A stretch of DNA of 64,000 nt from Streptomyces liangshanensis (GCF_011694815.1 NZ_CP050177.1:4503001-4567000); one strand, 5' to 3'; shown: positions 7,292 to 16,007, counted from the first letter of the stretch. Program-made: numbers and translations. The notes: a model not told the origin generated them from the letters alone.

Positions 7292-10200
7292 GTGGGCGTC
7301 AGGACGACCGAGGGGGTCGACCCGTTCGGGACGGGGCGGCTGCGGCGTGGGGTGCTCGACGCGTGGGGGGCCAGTCCCGCGCGGTTCCGGGAGGACGCCA
7401 ACGCCGAGGAGGACCTCGCGCTCGGCGGTTACCGGGATCGGTTGGTCGTCGAGCTTGCTCAGAACGCCGCCGATGCGGCCAGTAGGGGGATCAGCAGGGT
7501 AGGCGAGGGTGGGGGCGCTCAGGGCAGTGGGCGGCTGCGGCTTCGTCTGGTGGGGGGTGGGGGCGACGGGGCCGGTGTGCTGACCGCCGCCAATACCGGG
7601 GCGCCCCTGGACTCCGCCGGGGTCGAGTCGCTCAGTACGTTGCGGGCCTCCGCCAAGCGCGAGGGGCACGAAGGGGCCGTCGGGCGGTTCGGGGTCGGGT
7701 TCGCCGCCGTGCTCGCCGTCAGCGACGAGCCCGCCGTCCTCGGACACCACGGCGGCGTCCGCTGGTCGCTGGACGAGGCCCGGGAGCTGGCCGCCGAGGC
7801 CGCCCAGGGCAGCCCGGGGCTCGGTGACGAGCTGCGCCGCCGCGACGGGCACGTACCGCTGCTGCGTCTGCCGCTGCCCGCCGAGGGCGCGCCGCCCGAG
7901 GGGTACGACACCGTCGTCGTCCTGCCCCTGCGGGACGCCGCCGCGTTCGATCTTGTCGAGCGGCTGTTGGGCGAGATCGATGACGCGTTGCTGCTGACTC
8001 TGCCGGGGCTTGCGGAGGTCGTGGTCGAAACCCCCGGCGGGGAGCGGGTGTTGCGGCGGTCCGTGGAAGGGCCGTACGTCCACGTCGACGACAGTGCCGG
8101 CGGCGGGGACATCCACCGGTGGCGCGTCGTGAGCCGGGACGGCGCCATCGCGCCGGAGCTGCTGGAAGGGCGGCCCGTCGAGGAGCGGCTGCGGCCGCAC
8201 TGGGCCGTCACCTGGGCCGTGCCCGTGGACGAGGAGGGCGCGCCGGCCCGGCCCCGTACCGCCCCCGTCGTCCACGCCCCGACCCCCACCGACGAGCCCC
8301 TCGGCGTCCCCGCGCTGCTCATCGCGTCGTTCCCGCTCGACCCGAGCCGGCGGCACACCGCCCCCGGGCCGCTCACCGACTTCGTCGTCGGCAAGGCCGC
8401 CGACGCGTACGCGGAGTTGCTCGGCGGCTGGGAGCCCGTCTCCACCGGCACGATCGACCTGGTGCCGGGACCGCTCGGCAAGGGCGAACTGGACGGCGGT
8501 CTGCGGGCGGCGATCCTGGAGCGGCTGCCGCGCGTCGCGTTCCTCGCGCCCGCCGGGCCCAGCGAGGAGCTGACCGCGCTGCGGCCCTTCGAGGCGGAGG
8601 TCGTGGAGGGCGGCGGCGCCGACACCGTACGCGTGCTGGCCGAGGTGCTGCCCACCCTGCTGCCCGCCGGGTTCGAGCGCCGCACCGAACTGCGCACGCT
8701 GGGCGTCGGGCGGCTGCCGCTGGGCGACGCCATCGACCGGATCGCCGGCGCGGAACGCCCGCCCGAGTGGTGGCGGCGGCTGTACGAGACCCTCGCGGGC
8801 GTCGACCCCGATCGGCTGTCCGGGCTGCCCGTACCGCTCGCGAACGGCCGTACGACGATCGGCCCCCGGCAGGTCCTCCTGCCGTTCCCCGACACCGAGG
8901 CGCCCGCCGACCTCGCCCGCCTCGGGCTGAAGGTCGCGCACCCCGACGCCGCGCATCCGCTGCTGGAGAAGCTCGGGGCGATGCCCGCGACCCCGCGTGC
9001 CGTCCTGACAACTCCGCAGGTACGCAACGCCGTTGCCGCCTCCATGGACGCCGGGGAGATCTGGGACGAGGACGCGGACACCCTCGATGCCGAGGAGCTG
9101 GCGGAGACCGTCCTGCGGCTGGTGCGGGACGCCGGGCTCGAACCGGGCGACGAACCCTGGCTGGCCGCCCTCGCGTTGACCGACGAGGACGGGGAGCTGG
9201 CGCCCGCCGGTGAACTCGTGCTGCCGGGAAGCCCGTTCGCCGCGCTCATGCGGGAGGACGAACTCGCCCTGTGCGACGGCGATTTGGCCGCGAAGTGGGG
9301 CGAGCAGCCGTTGGCCGCCTGCGGGGTGCTGGCCACCTTCGCGCTCGTACGGGCCACCGATGTAGTGCTCGACCCCGACGAACTGGAGCCCCGCGACGGC
9401 GACTTCGCCGAGCCCGACGACGCCGGGCTGCTCGACGCCGTGGACGTCTGGTGCGAGGACGTGCTCGACCGGCTGCCGGAGACGCCGGTGCCGCCGGTCG
9501 CCACGGAGATCGTGGCCGTACGGGACCTGGACCTCGTGGACGACGATGCCTGGCCGCAGGCCCTCGCGCTGCTCGCCCGCCCGCCGCTGCGGGACGCGCT
9601 GACCCAGTCCGTACGCGTCCTGCTGCCCGACGGCACGACGGAGTCCGTACGGTCGTACACGGCGTGGTGGCTCCGGGACCATCCCGTGCTCGACGGCCGC
9701 CGCCCCGCCGGTCTGCGCGCGGCCGGCGGCGACCCGCTGCTGAGCGGTCTCTACGACCCGGTGGACGCGTCCGGCTTCGACGACGCGCAGGTGCTGCACG
9801 CGCTGGGGGTACGGACCTCCGTCGCGGCCCTCCTCGACGAACCGGGCGGAGCGGCGGAGCTGTTGGGCCGGCTGGCCGACCCGGGCCGGACGGTGGGGGT
9901 GGCACAACTCCACTCCCTCTACACCGCGTTGGCGGATCTCGACCCGGACCAGGTGACGCTGCCGGACGAGTTGCGGGTGGTGGTGGACGGTGAGGTACGG
10001 GTGGTCGACGCGGGCGACGCGGTGATCGCCGACGCGCCCGACCTGCTCCCGCTCGCGGGCGGGCTGCCGCTGCTGCCCGTCGCGCCTTCCCGCGCGGCTG
10101 AGCTGGCGGAGCTGTTGCAGGTACGGCGGCTCGGCGCGACGGTCCCGGCGGAGGTCACGACGGACGGCGAGGAGCACGACGTACCGGAGGCGGTACGGGA

Positions 10201-10438
10201 CCTGCTGGGCGCGGGCACGCCGGAGACGTACGTCGAGCACGAGGAGCTGATCGCCGGGGGCGTCGAACTCGACTGGCGGCGCACCCCGGACGGCGTCGTG
10301 CACGCGGCGACGCTGGAGGGCGTCGCGGCGGGGCTGGCGTGGGCGGCGGGGCAGTGGCCGCGGCGGTTCGAGGTGGCGGCGCTGATCGAGGACCCGTCGC
10401 GGACGGGCGAGCTGGAGCGGGATCGCTGGTTCGACTGA
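7292..10438 (+). CDS. Large GHKL (Hsp90/sacsin-like) ATPase
   Basis: This 1,048-residue cytoplasmic protein begins at a GTG (V-G-V-R-T-T-E-G) preceded by GGAG. The N-terminal 200 residues form a Bergerat ATP-binding fold: the N-box ELAQNAADAA (residues 54-63), NTGAPLDSAGVESLSTLRAS (101-120) and the glycine-rich lid GRFGVGF (131-137). These are the hallmarks of Hsp90, MutL and sacsin. The remaining roughly 850 residues are acidic, Ala/Leu/Asp-rich and repetitive-looking, as in sacsin-type proteins, with no identified partner domain. Annotation pipelines usually call this a molecular chaperone Hsp90 or sacsin N-terminal domain protein. The ATPase domain is well supported; a chaperone function is only inferred. 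Tandem 33-bp repeats begin in its last codons. Confidence 0.88.
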   Translation: MGVRTTEGVDPFGTGRLRRGVLDAWGASPARFREDANAEEDLALGGYRDRLVVELAQNAADAASRGISRVGEGGGAQGSGRLRLRLVGGGGDGAGVLTAANTGAPLDSAGVESLSTLRASAKREGHEGAVGRFGVGFAAVLAVSDEPAVLGHHGGVRWSLDEARELAAEAAQGSPGLGDELRRRDGHVPLLRLPLPAEGAPPEGYDTVVVLPLRDAAAFDLVERLLGEIDDALLLTLPGLAEVVVETPGGERVLRRSVEGPYVHVDDSAGGGDIHRWRVVSRDGAIAPELLEGRPVEERLRPHWAVTWAVPVDEEGAPARPRTAPVVHAPTPTDEPLGVPALLIASFPLDPSRRHTAPGPLTDFVVGKAADAYAELLGGWEPVSTGTIDLVPGPLGKGELDGGLRAAILERLPRVAFLAPAGPSEELTALRPFEAEVVEGGGADTVRVLAEVLPTLLPAGFERRTELRTLGVGRLPLGDAIDRIAGAERPPEWWRRLYETLAGVDPDRLSGLPVPLANGRTTIGPRQVLLPFPDTEAPADLARLGLKVAHPDAAHPLLEKLGAMPATPRAVLTTPQVRNAVAASMDAGEIWDEDADTLDAEELAETVLRLVRDAGLEPGDEPWLAALALTDEDGELAPAGELVLPGSPFAALMREDELALCDGDLAAKWGEQPLAACGVLATFALVRATDVVLDPDELEPRDGDFAEPDDAGLLDAVDVWCEDVLDRLPETPVPPVATEIVAVRDLDLVDDDAWPQALALLARPPLRDALTQSVRVLLPDGTTESVRSYTAWWLRDHPVLDGRRPAGLRAAGGDPLLSGLYDPVDASGFDDAQVLHALGVRTSVAALLDEPGGAAELLGRLADPGRTVGVAQLHSLYTALADLDPDQVTLPDELRVVVDGEVRVVDAGDAVIADAPDLLPLAGGLPLLPVAPSRAAELAELLQVRRLGATVPAEVTTDGEEHDVPEAVRDLLGAGTPETYVEHEELIAGGVELDWRRTPDGVVHAATLEGVAAGLAWAAGQWPRRFEVAALIEDPSRTGELERDRWFD

Positions 10439-10543
10439 GCCGTCCGGAGCGGGATTGCTGGTTCGACTGAGCCGGTCCGGAACGGGGCCGCTGGTTCCGG
10501 CCGAGTCCGTCCGGAGCGGGATCGCTGGTCAGGCGCCCGGTCC
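10411..10543. repeat. Four degenerate 31-35-bp tandem repeats across a stop codon
   Basis: The units share GGAGCGGGATCGCTGGTTC followed by a variable GACTGAGCCGTCC-like half. They span about 10411-10445, 10446-10478, 10479-10512 and 10513-10543. The first unit encodes the last residues and stop of the ATPase (E-R-D-R-W-F-D-stop). The others lie outside the gene, so the array may have grown from the 3' end of the gene. Confidence 0.75.
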
Positions 10544-10591
10544 GGGCCTGTCATGGGCGTACCCGGTCTTCGCAAAGGAATGACCATGGGT

Positions 10592-10618
10592 ACAACCATT
10601 GGCCAGAGCTTCAGGTCT
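10592..10618 (+). promoter_or_regulatory. Putative ECF-sigma promoter, copy 1
   Basis: ACAACC at 10592-10597 and GTCT at 10615-10618 are separated by 17 bases, with GGTCTGG around the -10. The same bases and spacing precede the paralogous gene at 11730. The AAC-type -35 with GTC-type -10 is the general pattern of ECF-sigma promoters. Which sigma factor is involved is unknown. Confidence 0.55.
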
Positions 10619-10651
10619 GGTCCTGCGAGTCACTCAGACTCGCAGGACCAG
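10617..10651 (+). promoter_or_regulatory. Perfect 15-bp leader hairpin before the first secreted protein
   Basis: CTGGTCCTGCGAGTC (10617-10631) and its exact complement (10637-10651) enclose the five-base loop ACTCA. The hairpin starts at the -10 and ends a few bases before the GGGGA ribosome site (10656-10660). It should form at the extreme 5' end of the mRNA, where it could stabilise the transcript or act as an operator. Confidence 0.7.
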
Positions 10652-10665
10652 TACTTGGGGAACAC

Positions 10666-11571
10666 ATGCGTATTCGTGCCACCGTCGTCGCCGCAGCCTC
10701 CGGCGCACTGGCGCTCTCCGCCTTCGCCGTCCCGGCCTCCCAGGCCGCGCAGCAGGACGGCGTCCACGCCGCGACCGCGCACCTCACCGGAGTGGTGCGG
10801 GGCATCGCGGAGGACCACCACACCTCCACGGTCACCACGAAGCACTCGGCGTTCGCCGCGAACAAGGCCGCCGTGGCCAACAAGCCCGCCGTGATCACCA
10901 AGGCCTCCGTGAACGGCGGCAAGGCGATCGTCGTCACCGCGACGGAGACCAAGGCCAGGAAGATCCCGTTCTCGGTCACCGCCACCGACGCCTCGGGTGT
11001 CGTGGTCGCCGCGGCCGGCCTCTGGTCGGGCACGAACGACAACTCGTTCGACCCGGACGAGAACTCGATCGCCTGCAAGGTGATCAACAAGACCACGACG
11101 ACCTGCACCGGCAGCGTCACGCTCAAGCCCACCCAGCTCAAGAACGTCGACGCCACGGCCTGGCACGTCCTCGCGGTGGCGTTCGGCAACGACGACAACC
11201 CCGACGTGGACCAGCCGGGCCTGAACGAGTCCGCCTCCACGGTCCGCCTCCAGCGCGCCTCCCAGCTGACGGTCGACGCCACCCCGGAGCCCGTGAAGAA
11301 GGGCAAGACCATCACGGTCAACGGGAAGCTGACGCGCGCCGACTGGCAGACCAACAAGAACGCGGGCTACGGCACCCAGCCGGTGAAGCTCCAGTTCCGT
11401 AAGAAGACCGCCACCACCTACACCACGGTGAAGACGGTCAAGACCTCCTCCACCGGCGTCCTCAAGACCACGGTCACCGCCTCGGTCGACGGCTACTACC
11501 GCTGGAGCTTCGCCGGTACGACGACGACGCCGGCGGTCAACGCCGCGGGTGACGCGATCGACGTGAAGTAG
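10666..11571 (+). CDS. Secreted Ig-like protein, paralog 1
   Basis: The 301-residue product has a signal peptide (MRIRATVVAAASGALALSAF, cleavage near VPASQAA). The mature protein is beta-strand rich and splits into two parts: an N-terminal domain with SFDPDENSIACKVINKTTTT (two cysteines in the domain) and a C-terminal bacterial Ig-like domain with VKLQFRKKTATTYTTVKTVK and VDGYYRWSFAG. No enzyme motif is present. The gene at 11730 is a clear paralog with an almost identical C-terminal domain, promoter and leader. Automatic annotation may call such proteins calcium-binding, but I see no defined EF-hand. A surface or matrix role is inferred. Confidence 0.85.
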   Translation: MRIRATVVAAASGALALSAFAVPASQAAQQDGVHAATAHLTGVVRGIAEDHHTSTVTTKHSAFAANKAAVANKPAVITKASVNGGKAIVVTATETKARKIPFSVTATDASGVVVAAAGLWSGTNDNSFDPDENSIACKVINKTTTTCTGSVTLKPTQLKNVDATAWHVLAVAFGNDDNPDVDQPGLNESASTVRLQRASQLTVDATPEPVKKGKTITVNGKLTRADWQTNKNAGYGTQPVKLQFRKKTATTYTTVKTVKTSSTGVLKTTVTASVDGYYRWSFAGTTTTPAVNAAGDAIDVK

Positions 11572-11655
11572 TCCTCGCGGACGTCGGATGTCTTGCGCGG
11601 GTCTTGCGTGTGTCGCAGCGGTTGGTGATCTTCGCGAGATCTTCGTAAGTGTGTA

Positions 11656-11681
11656 CAACCATCGTTGAGGTTTGCGGGTCT
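11656..11681 (+). promoter_or_regulatory. Putative ECF-sigma promoter, copy 2
   Basis: ACAACC (ending at 11660) and GTCT at 11678-11681 are 17 bases apart, exactly as in copy 1, while the spacer sequence differs. Conservation of both boxes with a different spacer supports a real promoter. Confidence 0.55.
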
Positions 11682-11711
11682 GGTGTGTGAGTCATCGGAC
11701 TCGCAAACCTC
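11667..11711 (+). promoter_or_regulatory. Leader hairpin before the second secreted protein
   Basis: GAGGTTTGCGGGTC (11667-11680) pairs with GACTCGCAAACCTC (11698-11711) with one mismatch. An inner GAGTC-ATCG-GACTC hairpin (11689-11702) is an alternative. The GAGTC/GACTC core is shared with the leader of the first paralog although the outer stems differ in sequence. It is followed by GGGAG at 11716-11720. Confidence 0.6.
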
Positions 11712-11729
11712 CACCGGGAGTTAACACAT

Positions 11730-12596
11730 ATGCGTATGCGCGCCACCGTTGCCGTCGTCACCGGCGCCCTGGCCCTGTCCGCCCTGGCGATCCCGGCCTC
11801 CCAGGCCTCGCCCCGGCCGCACAACGATCGCGTGCCCTTCGGCGAGCGCGGTTTCGTCTCGCAGGACCGTGCTCCGGTCGCCGGCAAGCGCGCGCCCCTG
11901 GCTGCGTCGGCCAACACCCAGCCCGTCATCAGCAAGGTCGTGGTGAACGGTGGGAAGCCGATCGCGGTGGGCACCACCGCTGTCAAGAAGGTCACGGCCA
12001 CATTGACCGCGTCCGACGACTCCGGCATCGAGGATGCCTACATCGAGCTCTGGAAGGGTTCGAGCCCCGAGGACGCGGACAACTGGTTCAGCCCGGACGG
12101 GGACGCGGCGAAGTGCAAGGCCGCCGGCGCCACCACGTCCACCTGCACGGTGACCTTCTCGGTCGACCCCGAGTACCTGTACAACGTGGATGCCACCACC
12201 TGGAAGATCACCGCTGCCGTTCTCGGCAACGACCAGGATGTCGTGTGGAACGACAAGTACTCCACCGTCAAGTTCCAGCGCCAGTCCCAGCTGACCGTCA
12301 ACGCCGCCCCCGAGCCCGTGAAGAAGGGCAAGACCGTCACGGTCACGGGCAAGCTGGCCCGGGCGAACTGGGACACCGGGAAGTACGCCGGCTACTCGAC
12401 GCAGCCGGTGAAGCTCCAGTTCCGTAAGAAGACCGCCACCACCTACACCACGGTGAAGACGGTCAAGACGTCCACGACCGGGACGCTCAAGACGACGACC
12501 AAGGCGACCGTCGACGGGTACTACCGGTGGAGCTTCGCCGGTACGTCCACGACCCCCGCGATCAACGCCACGGGTGACTTCGTCGACGTGAAGTAG
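11730..12596 (+). CDS. Secreted Ig-like protein, paralog 2
   Basis: The 288-residue product starts MRMRATVAVVTGALALSALA, with signal cleavage likely after PASQA. Its N-terminal domain has SSPEDADNWFSPDGDAAKCK and TSTCTVTF, matching the two-cysteine domain of the gene at 10666. Its C-terminal Ig-like part (KKGKTVTVTGKLARANW, then VKLQFRKKTATTYTTVKTVK) is nearly identical, also at DNA level, to that paralog, which points to recent duplication or gene conversion. It lies 158 bases downstream with its own promoter. It is convergent with the P-type ATPase, with a terminator hairpin between them. Confidence 0.85.
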   Translation: MRMRATVAVVTGALALSALAIPASQASPRPHNDRVPFGERGFVSQDRAPVAGKRAPLAASANTQPVISKVVVNGGKPIAVGTTAVKKVTATLTASDDSGIEDAYIELWKGSSPEDADNWFSPDGDAAKCKAAGATTSTCTVTFSVDPEYLYNVDATTWKITAAVLGNDQDVVWNDKYSTVKFQRQSQLTVNAAPEPVKKGKTVTVTGKLARANWDTGKYAGYSTQPVKLQFRKKTATTYTTVKTVKTSTTGTLKTTTKATVDGYYRWSFAGTSTTPAINATGDFVDVK

Positions 12597-12614
12597 TCCC
12601 AGCGGTAGAAGGTA

Positions 12615-12651
12615 CGAGGCCCGTCGGGGAAGCCGTCCGCGACGGGCCTCG
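12615..12651. terminator. Bidirectional terminator hairpin
   Basis: CGAGGCCCGTC (12615-12625) and GACGGGCCTCG (12641-12651) form a perfect 11-bp stem with a 15-base loop. It lies between convergent genes. No T-run follows, as is usual in this genus. Confidence 0.75.
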
Positions 12652-12675
12652 CCCGTCCCCCGGGCCCGCCCGTCG

Positions 12676-15498
12676 TCACGCCACCGCCGCCGTCACCGTC
12701 TGGTGGAAGTGCCGGTCCACCCACCGCCACGCCACCTCCAGCAGGACCGCCCCCGCCCCCGCGATCGCCACGGCCGCCCACGGCAGCGTCGTCCCCACCA
12801 GCTTCAGCGCGAAGAAGTGCTGGAGCGACGGCACGGCGAGCACCACCAGGAACGCGACCACCATCGACACCACCAGCAACAAACGCCACCACGTGTACGG
12901 GCGGGCGATGATCGCCAGCACCCAGATCGAGACCAGGAACAGGGTCAGCGTCGCCGCGCTCGTCTCGGCCTGGAGCGAGCCGGGGCCGCTGTAGTGGCCG
13001 CGCGCCAGCATGTACGTCCCGAACGTCGCCGCCGCCGCGATCACCCCGCTGGGCGCCGAGTACCGCATGACCCGCCGTACGAAGTGACGCCGCGCGCGCT
13101 CCTTGTTGGGCGCCAGCGCCAGGAAGAACGCCGGGACACCGATCGTCAGCGTCGAGAGCAGCGTCAGGTGCCGGGGCAGGAACGGGTACTCCACCTGGAA
13201 GCACGCCACCAGGATCGCGATCAGCACGGAGTACACCGTCTTCGTCAGGAAGAGCGTCGCCACGCGTGTGATGTTGCCGATCACCCGGCGCCCCTCCGCC
13301 ACCACCGACGGCAGCGTCGCGAAGCTGTTGTCGAGCAGCACGATCTGGGCGACGGCCCGCGTGGCCTCCGAGCCCGCCCCCATCGCGACCCCGATGTCCG
13401 CGTCCTTCAGGGCGAGGACGTCGTTGACGCCGTCCCCCGTCATCGCCACCGTGTGGCCGCGCGACTGGAGCGCGCCGACCATCGCCCGCTTCTGCTGCGG
13501 GGTGACCCGGCCGAACACCGCGCCCGCCTCGATCGCGTCGGCCATCTCGTCAGGATCGGTGGGGAGTTGGCGGGCGTCGACCGTGTGCTCGGCGCCGGGG
13601 AGGCCGAGCTTGGCGGCGACCGCGCCGACCGAGACCGCGTTGTCGCCCGAGATGACCTTGGCGGACACCCGCTGGTCGGCGAAGTACCGGAGGGTGTCCG
13701 CCGCGTCGGGCCGCAGCCGCTGCTCCAGAACGACGAGCGCGGTCGCCTCCGCACCAAGCGCGACGCCGGGGGCGGCCAGCGCGGGGGCGGGGGCGGCTCC
13801 GGGGACGGGGGCGGGGGCGGTCGGCCCGGGCGGGTGGTCGGTTGCGGGTGCGGTCACCTCGGGCCGGTGGTCGGCTCCGGTACCGGTACCGGGGGCGGGT
13901 GCGGTCCGCCCGGCCGCATTGTCGCTTCCGGGGGCGGTCACCTCGGGGGCGTGGTCGGCTCCGGGTCCGGTTCCGGCGGCGGTCGATCCCGCCGCATCGT
14001 CGGCTCCGGGTGCGGTCACCCCGGGCGTACGGCCCGACCCGGCGGCCCAACTCGCAACACCACCCCCCGCGCCCGTACCCGCCGCGCCCGCGCCCGCTTC
14101 CAAGCCCGCCCCCGCGCCCCCTCCCCCCGCCACCCGCGCCAGCAGCAGCACCCGCAGCCCCCGCTCGTTGAGCCGGTCGACCTCGGACAGCGCCGGGTCC
14201 CCCTCCGGCAGCAGGACGTCCGGCGCGCCCAGCAGCCAGCCCGAGGTGGCGCCCCCGCCCTCGTCGAAGGCCGCCCCGCTGTACTTGCGCGCCGACGAGA
14301 AGGGCAGCGCCTCCGTCGTCCTCCAGGGCGCCCCGCCGTCCCCGTACGCGGAGGATGTCCCCCCGTCCCCGTACCCGGAGCGCATCCCGCCGCCCCCGTA
14401 CGCGTCGATGATCGCCTGGAGGCTGGCGTTCGGCCGGGGGTCGGACGCGCCGATCGCGCCGAGGACCTGCCGTACGTACGTCTCGTCCGCATCGCCCAGC
14501 GGTCGCAACTCGCTGACGAACATGCCGCCTTCGGTCAGCGTGCCCGTCTTGTCGAGGCAGACGACGTCGACGCGCGCGAGGCCCTCGATCGCGGGCAGCT
14601 CCTGTACGAGGGCCTGTTGGCGGCCCAGCCGGACGACCCCGATCGCGAAGGCGACGGACGTCAGCAGGACCAGGCCCTCCGGGATCATCGGGACGATGCC
14701 GCCGATGGTCCTGGCCAGGGAGTCCTTGAAGTTGTTCCGGTTGACGACGAGTTGGCTGACGATCAGGCCGGCGGCCGTCGGGACCATCATCCACGCCACG
14801 TACTTGAGGATCGTGCTGATGCCGTTGCGCAGCTCCGAGTCGACCAGCGTGAAGCGCGACGCCTCCTCCGCGAGCTGGGCCGCGTACGCGTCCCGCCCGA
14901 CCTTCGTCGCCCGGAACGCCCCGCCCCCGGCCACCACGAAGCTGCCCGACATCACGGGGTCGCCGGGGTGCTTCAGTACGGGATCGGCCTCTCCGGTCAG
15001 CAGCGACTCGTCGATCTCCAGGCCGTCCGCCTCCACCACCTCCCCGTCGACCACGACCTTGTCGCCGGGGCCCAGCTCGATGAGGTCGCCGAGGACGATG
15101 TCGGAGGTGGAGAGGGCGGCGGCGACCCCGGCGCGCCGGACGACGGGCCTGGCCTCCCCGATGACCGCGAGGCCGTCGAGCGTGCGCTTGGCCCGCATCT
15201 CCTGGACGATCCCGATGCCGGTGTTGGCGATGATCACGAAGCCGAAGAGGGTGTCCTGGATGGGCGCCACGAAGAACGTGATCGCCCAGAGCACCCCGAT
15301 GATCAGGTTGAAGCGGGTGAAGACGTTGGCGCGGACGATGTCGGCGGTGGAGCGGCTGCTGCGGACGGGGATGTCGTTGACCTCGCCGCGCGCGACCCGC
15401 TCGGCGACCTCGGCGGGGGTCAGGCCGGTGGCGGGCCCGTCGGTGGCGGTGCCGCCCGTGGCGGAGCCGTCGGTGCCGCTCGTCGCCCGCTGAGTCAT
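12676..15498 (-). CDS. P-type cation-translocating ATPase (CtpE-like)
   Basis: The 940-residue membrane ATPase pumps cations using ATP. It has the actuator motif LTGEAD (TGE at 168-170), the membrane motif PEGL (273-276), phosphorylation site DKTGTLT (Asp316), ISGDN (about 617-620) and the hinge TGDGVND. About four hydrophobic helices precede the hinge domains and six follow. PEGL in helix 4 and the overall order resemble mycobacterial CtpE, a calcium-linked pump, but the ion is not proven. Residues about 457-580 are an extra Ala/Gly/Pro-rich repeat insert in the nucleotide-binding domain, making the protein longer than usual. The final helices end with HFHQTVTAAVA. Confidence 0.92.
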   Translation of the reverse strand: MTQRATSGTDGSATGGTATDGPATGLTPAEVAERVARGEVNDIPVRSSRSTADIVRANVFTRFNLIIGVLWAITFFVAPIQDTLFGFVIIANTGIGIVQEMRAKRTLDGLAVIGEARPVVRRAGVAAALSTSDIVLGDLIELGPGDKVVVDGEVVEADGLEIDESLLTGEADPVLKHPGDPVMSGSFVVAGGGAFRATKVGRDAYAAQLAEEASRFTLVDSELRNGISTILKYVAWMMVPTAAGLIVSQLVVNRNNFKDSLARTIGGIVPMIPEGLVLLTSVAFAIGVVRLGRQQALVQELPAIEGLARVDVVCLDKTGTLTEGGMFVSELRPLGDADETYVRQVLGAIGASDPRPNASLQAIIDAYGGGGMRSGYGDGGTSSAYGDGGAPWRTTEALPFSSARKYSGAAFDEGGGATSGWLLGAPDVLLPEGDPALSEVDRLNERGLRVLLLARVAGGGGAGAGLEAGAGAAGTGAGGGVASWAAGSGRTPGVTAPGADDAAGSTAAGTGPGADHAPEVTAPGSDNAAGRTAPAPGTGTGADHRPEVTAPATDHPPGPTAPAPVPGAAPAPALAAPGVALGAEATALVVLEQRLRPDAADTLRYFADQRVSAKVISGDNAVSVGAVAAKLGLPGAEHTVDARQLPTDPDEMADAIEAGAVFGRVTPQQKRAMVGALQSRGHTVAMTGDGVNDVLALKDADIGVAMGAGSEATRAVAQIVLLDNSFATLPSVVAEGRRVIGNITRVATLFLTKTVYSVLIAILVACFQVEYPFLPRHLTLLSTLTIGVPAFFLALAPNKERARRHFVRRVMRYSAPSGVIAAAATFGTYMLARGHYSGPGSLQAETSAATLTLFLVSIWVLAIIARPYTWWRLLLVVSMVVAFLVVLAVPSLQHFFALKLVGTTLPWAAVAIAGAGAVLLEVAWRWVDRHFHQTVTAAVA
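13780..14019 (-). repeat. Three degenerate 26-28-residue coding repeats in the ATPase insert
   Basis: Units beginning VTAPGADDAAGSTAAG, VTAPGSDNAAGRTAPAP and VTAPATDHPPGPTAPAP follow each other at residues about 494-573. The DNA is correspondingly periodic. The segment is predicted to be disordered and lies in the N domain. Confidence 0.75.
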
Positions 15499-15674
15499 GG
15501 TTCCGACGGTACGACCCGGGGGGCCGCTTCACCCGCAGGGCGGGGCGAAGATCCGACCCTGGGTGGAGACGGATCGTCCCGAGGCGGTACGGGTGCCCCT
15601 GACACCGCCCCCAGATCCGCACGCCGCCCCCAGATCCGCGCGCCGCCCTCGGGTCCGCCGGCGGGCTCCCGGAA

Positions 15675-15962
15675 TCAGGTCCCGGGCGGGGTCTCCGGAC
15701 CGGAGCCCTCGGCCGCGGCGCGCTTGAGCGCCGCGTCGCGCCCCCGTACGTACCAGATCCCGATCAGGCCGAGGCCCGCGCCGGCCAGGCAGGTCCAGAT
15801 CCACCACGTGTGCCCGTGGTCGCTGAACCACCCGTAGAACGGCAGCTGCACGAGGAAGAGGACGAACCAGATGATCGTCCCGCCCACGATGGTGGCGACC
15901 ACCGGCCCCTCCAGGGGCTCGGGCGCCTCACGCTGGGGGGTTCTGGTCGGGGAGCCGGTCAT
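15675..15962 (-). CDS. DUF2530 small membrane protein
   Basis: The 95-residue protein has two membrane helices: VVATIVGGTIIWFVLFLVQL, then a loop FYGWFSDHGHTWW and WTCLAGAGLGLIGIWYV, followed by RGRDAALKRAA. The cytoplasmic N-terminus is PEPLEGP, and the EPLEGP-to-helix transition is the DUF2530 signature as I remember it. Function is unknown. It sits beside the MarR/MFS locus on the opposite strand to marR. Confidence 0.8.
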   Translation of the reverse strand: MTGSPTRTPQREAPEPLEGPVVATIVGGTIIWFVLFLVQLPFYGWFSDHGHTWWIWTCLAGAGLGLIGIWYVRGRDAALKRAAAEGSGPETPPGT

Positions 15963-16007
15963 GGGGGCAGTCTAGGTCGGGCCGTTCCGCCCCACCCCAC
16001 CCGCCTC

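Noticed and set aside
6821..10303. 1,160-codon frame antisense to the sacsin-like ATPase
   Set aside because: Composition is the mirror of the real gene's codon bias. The sense frame has intact ATP-binding motifs.
12703..15837. 1,044-codon frame antisense to the P-type ATPase
   Set aside because: Shadow frame, low complexity and extends past the real gene into intergenic DNA.
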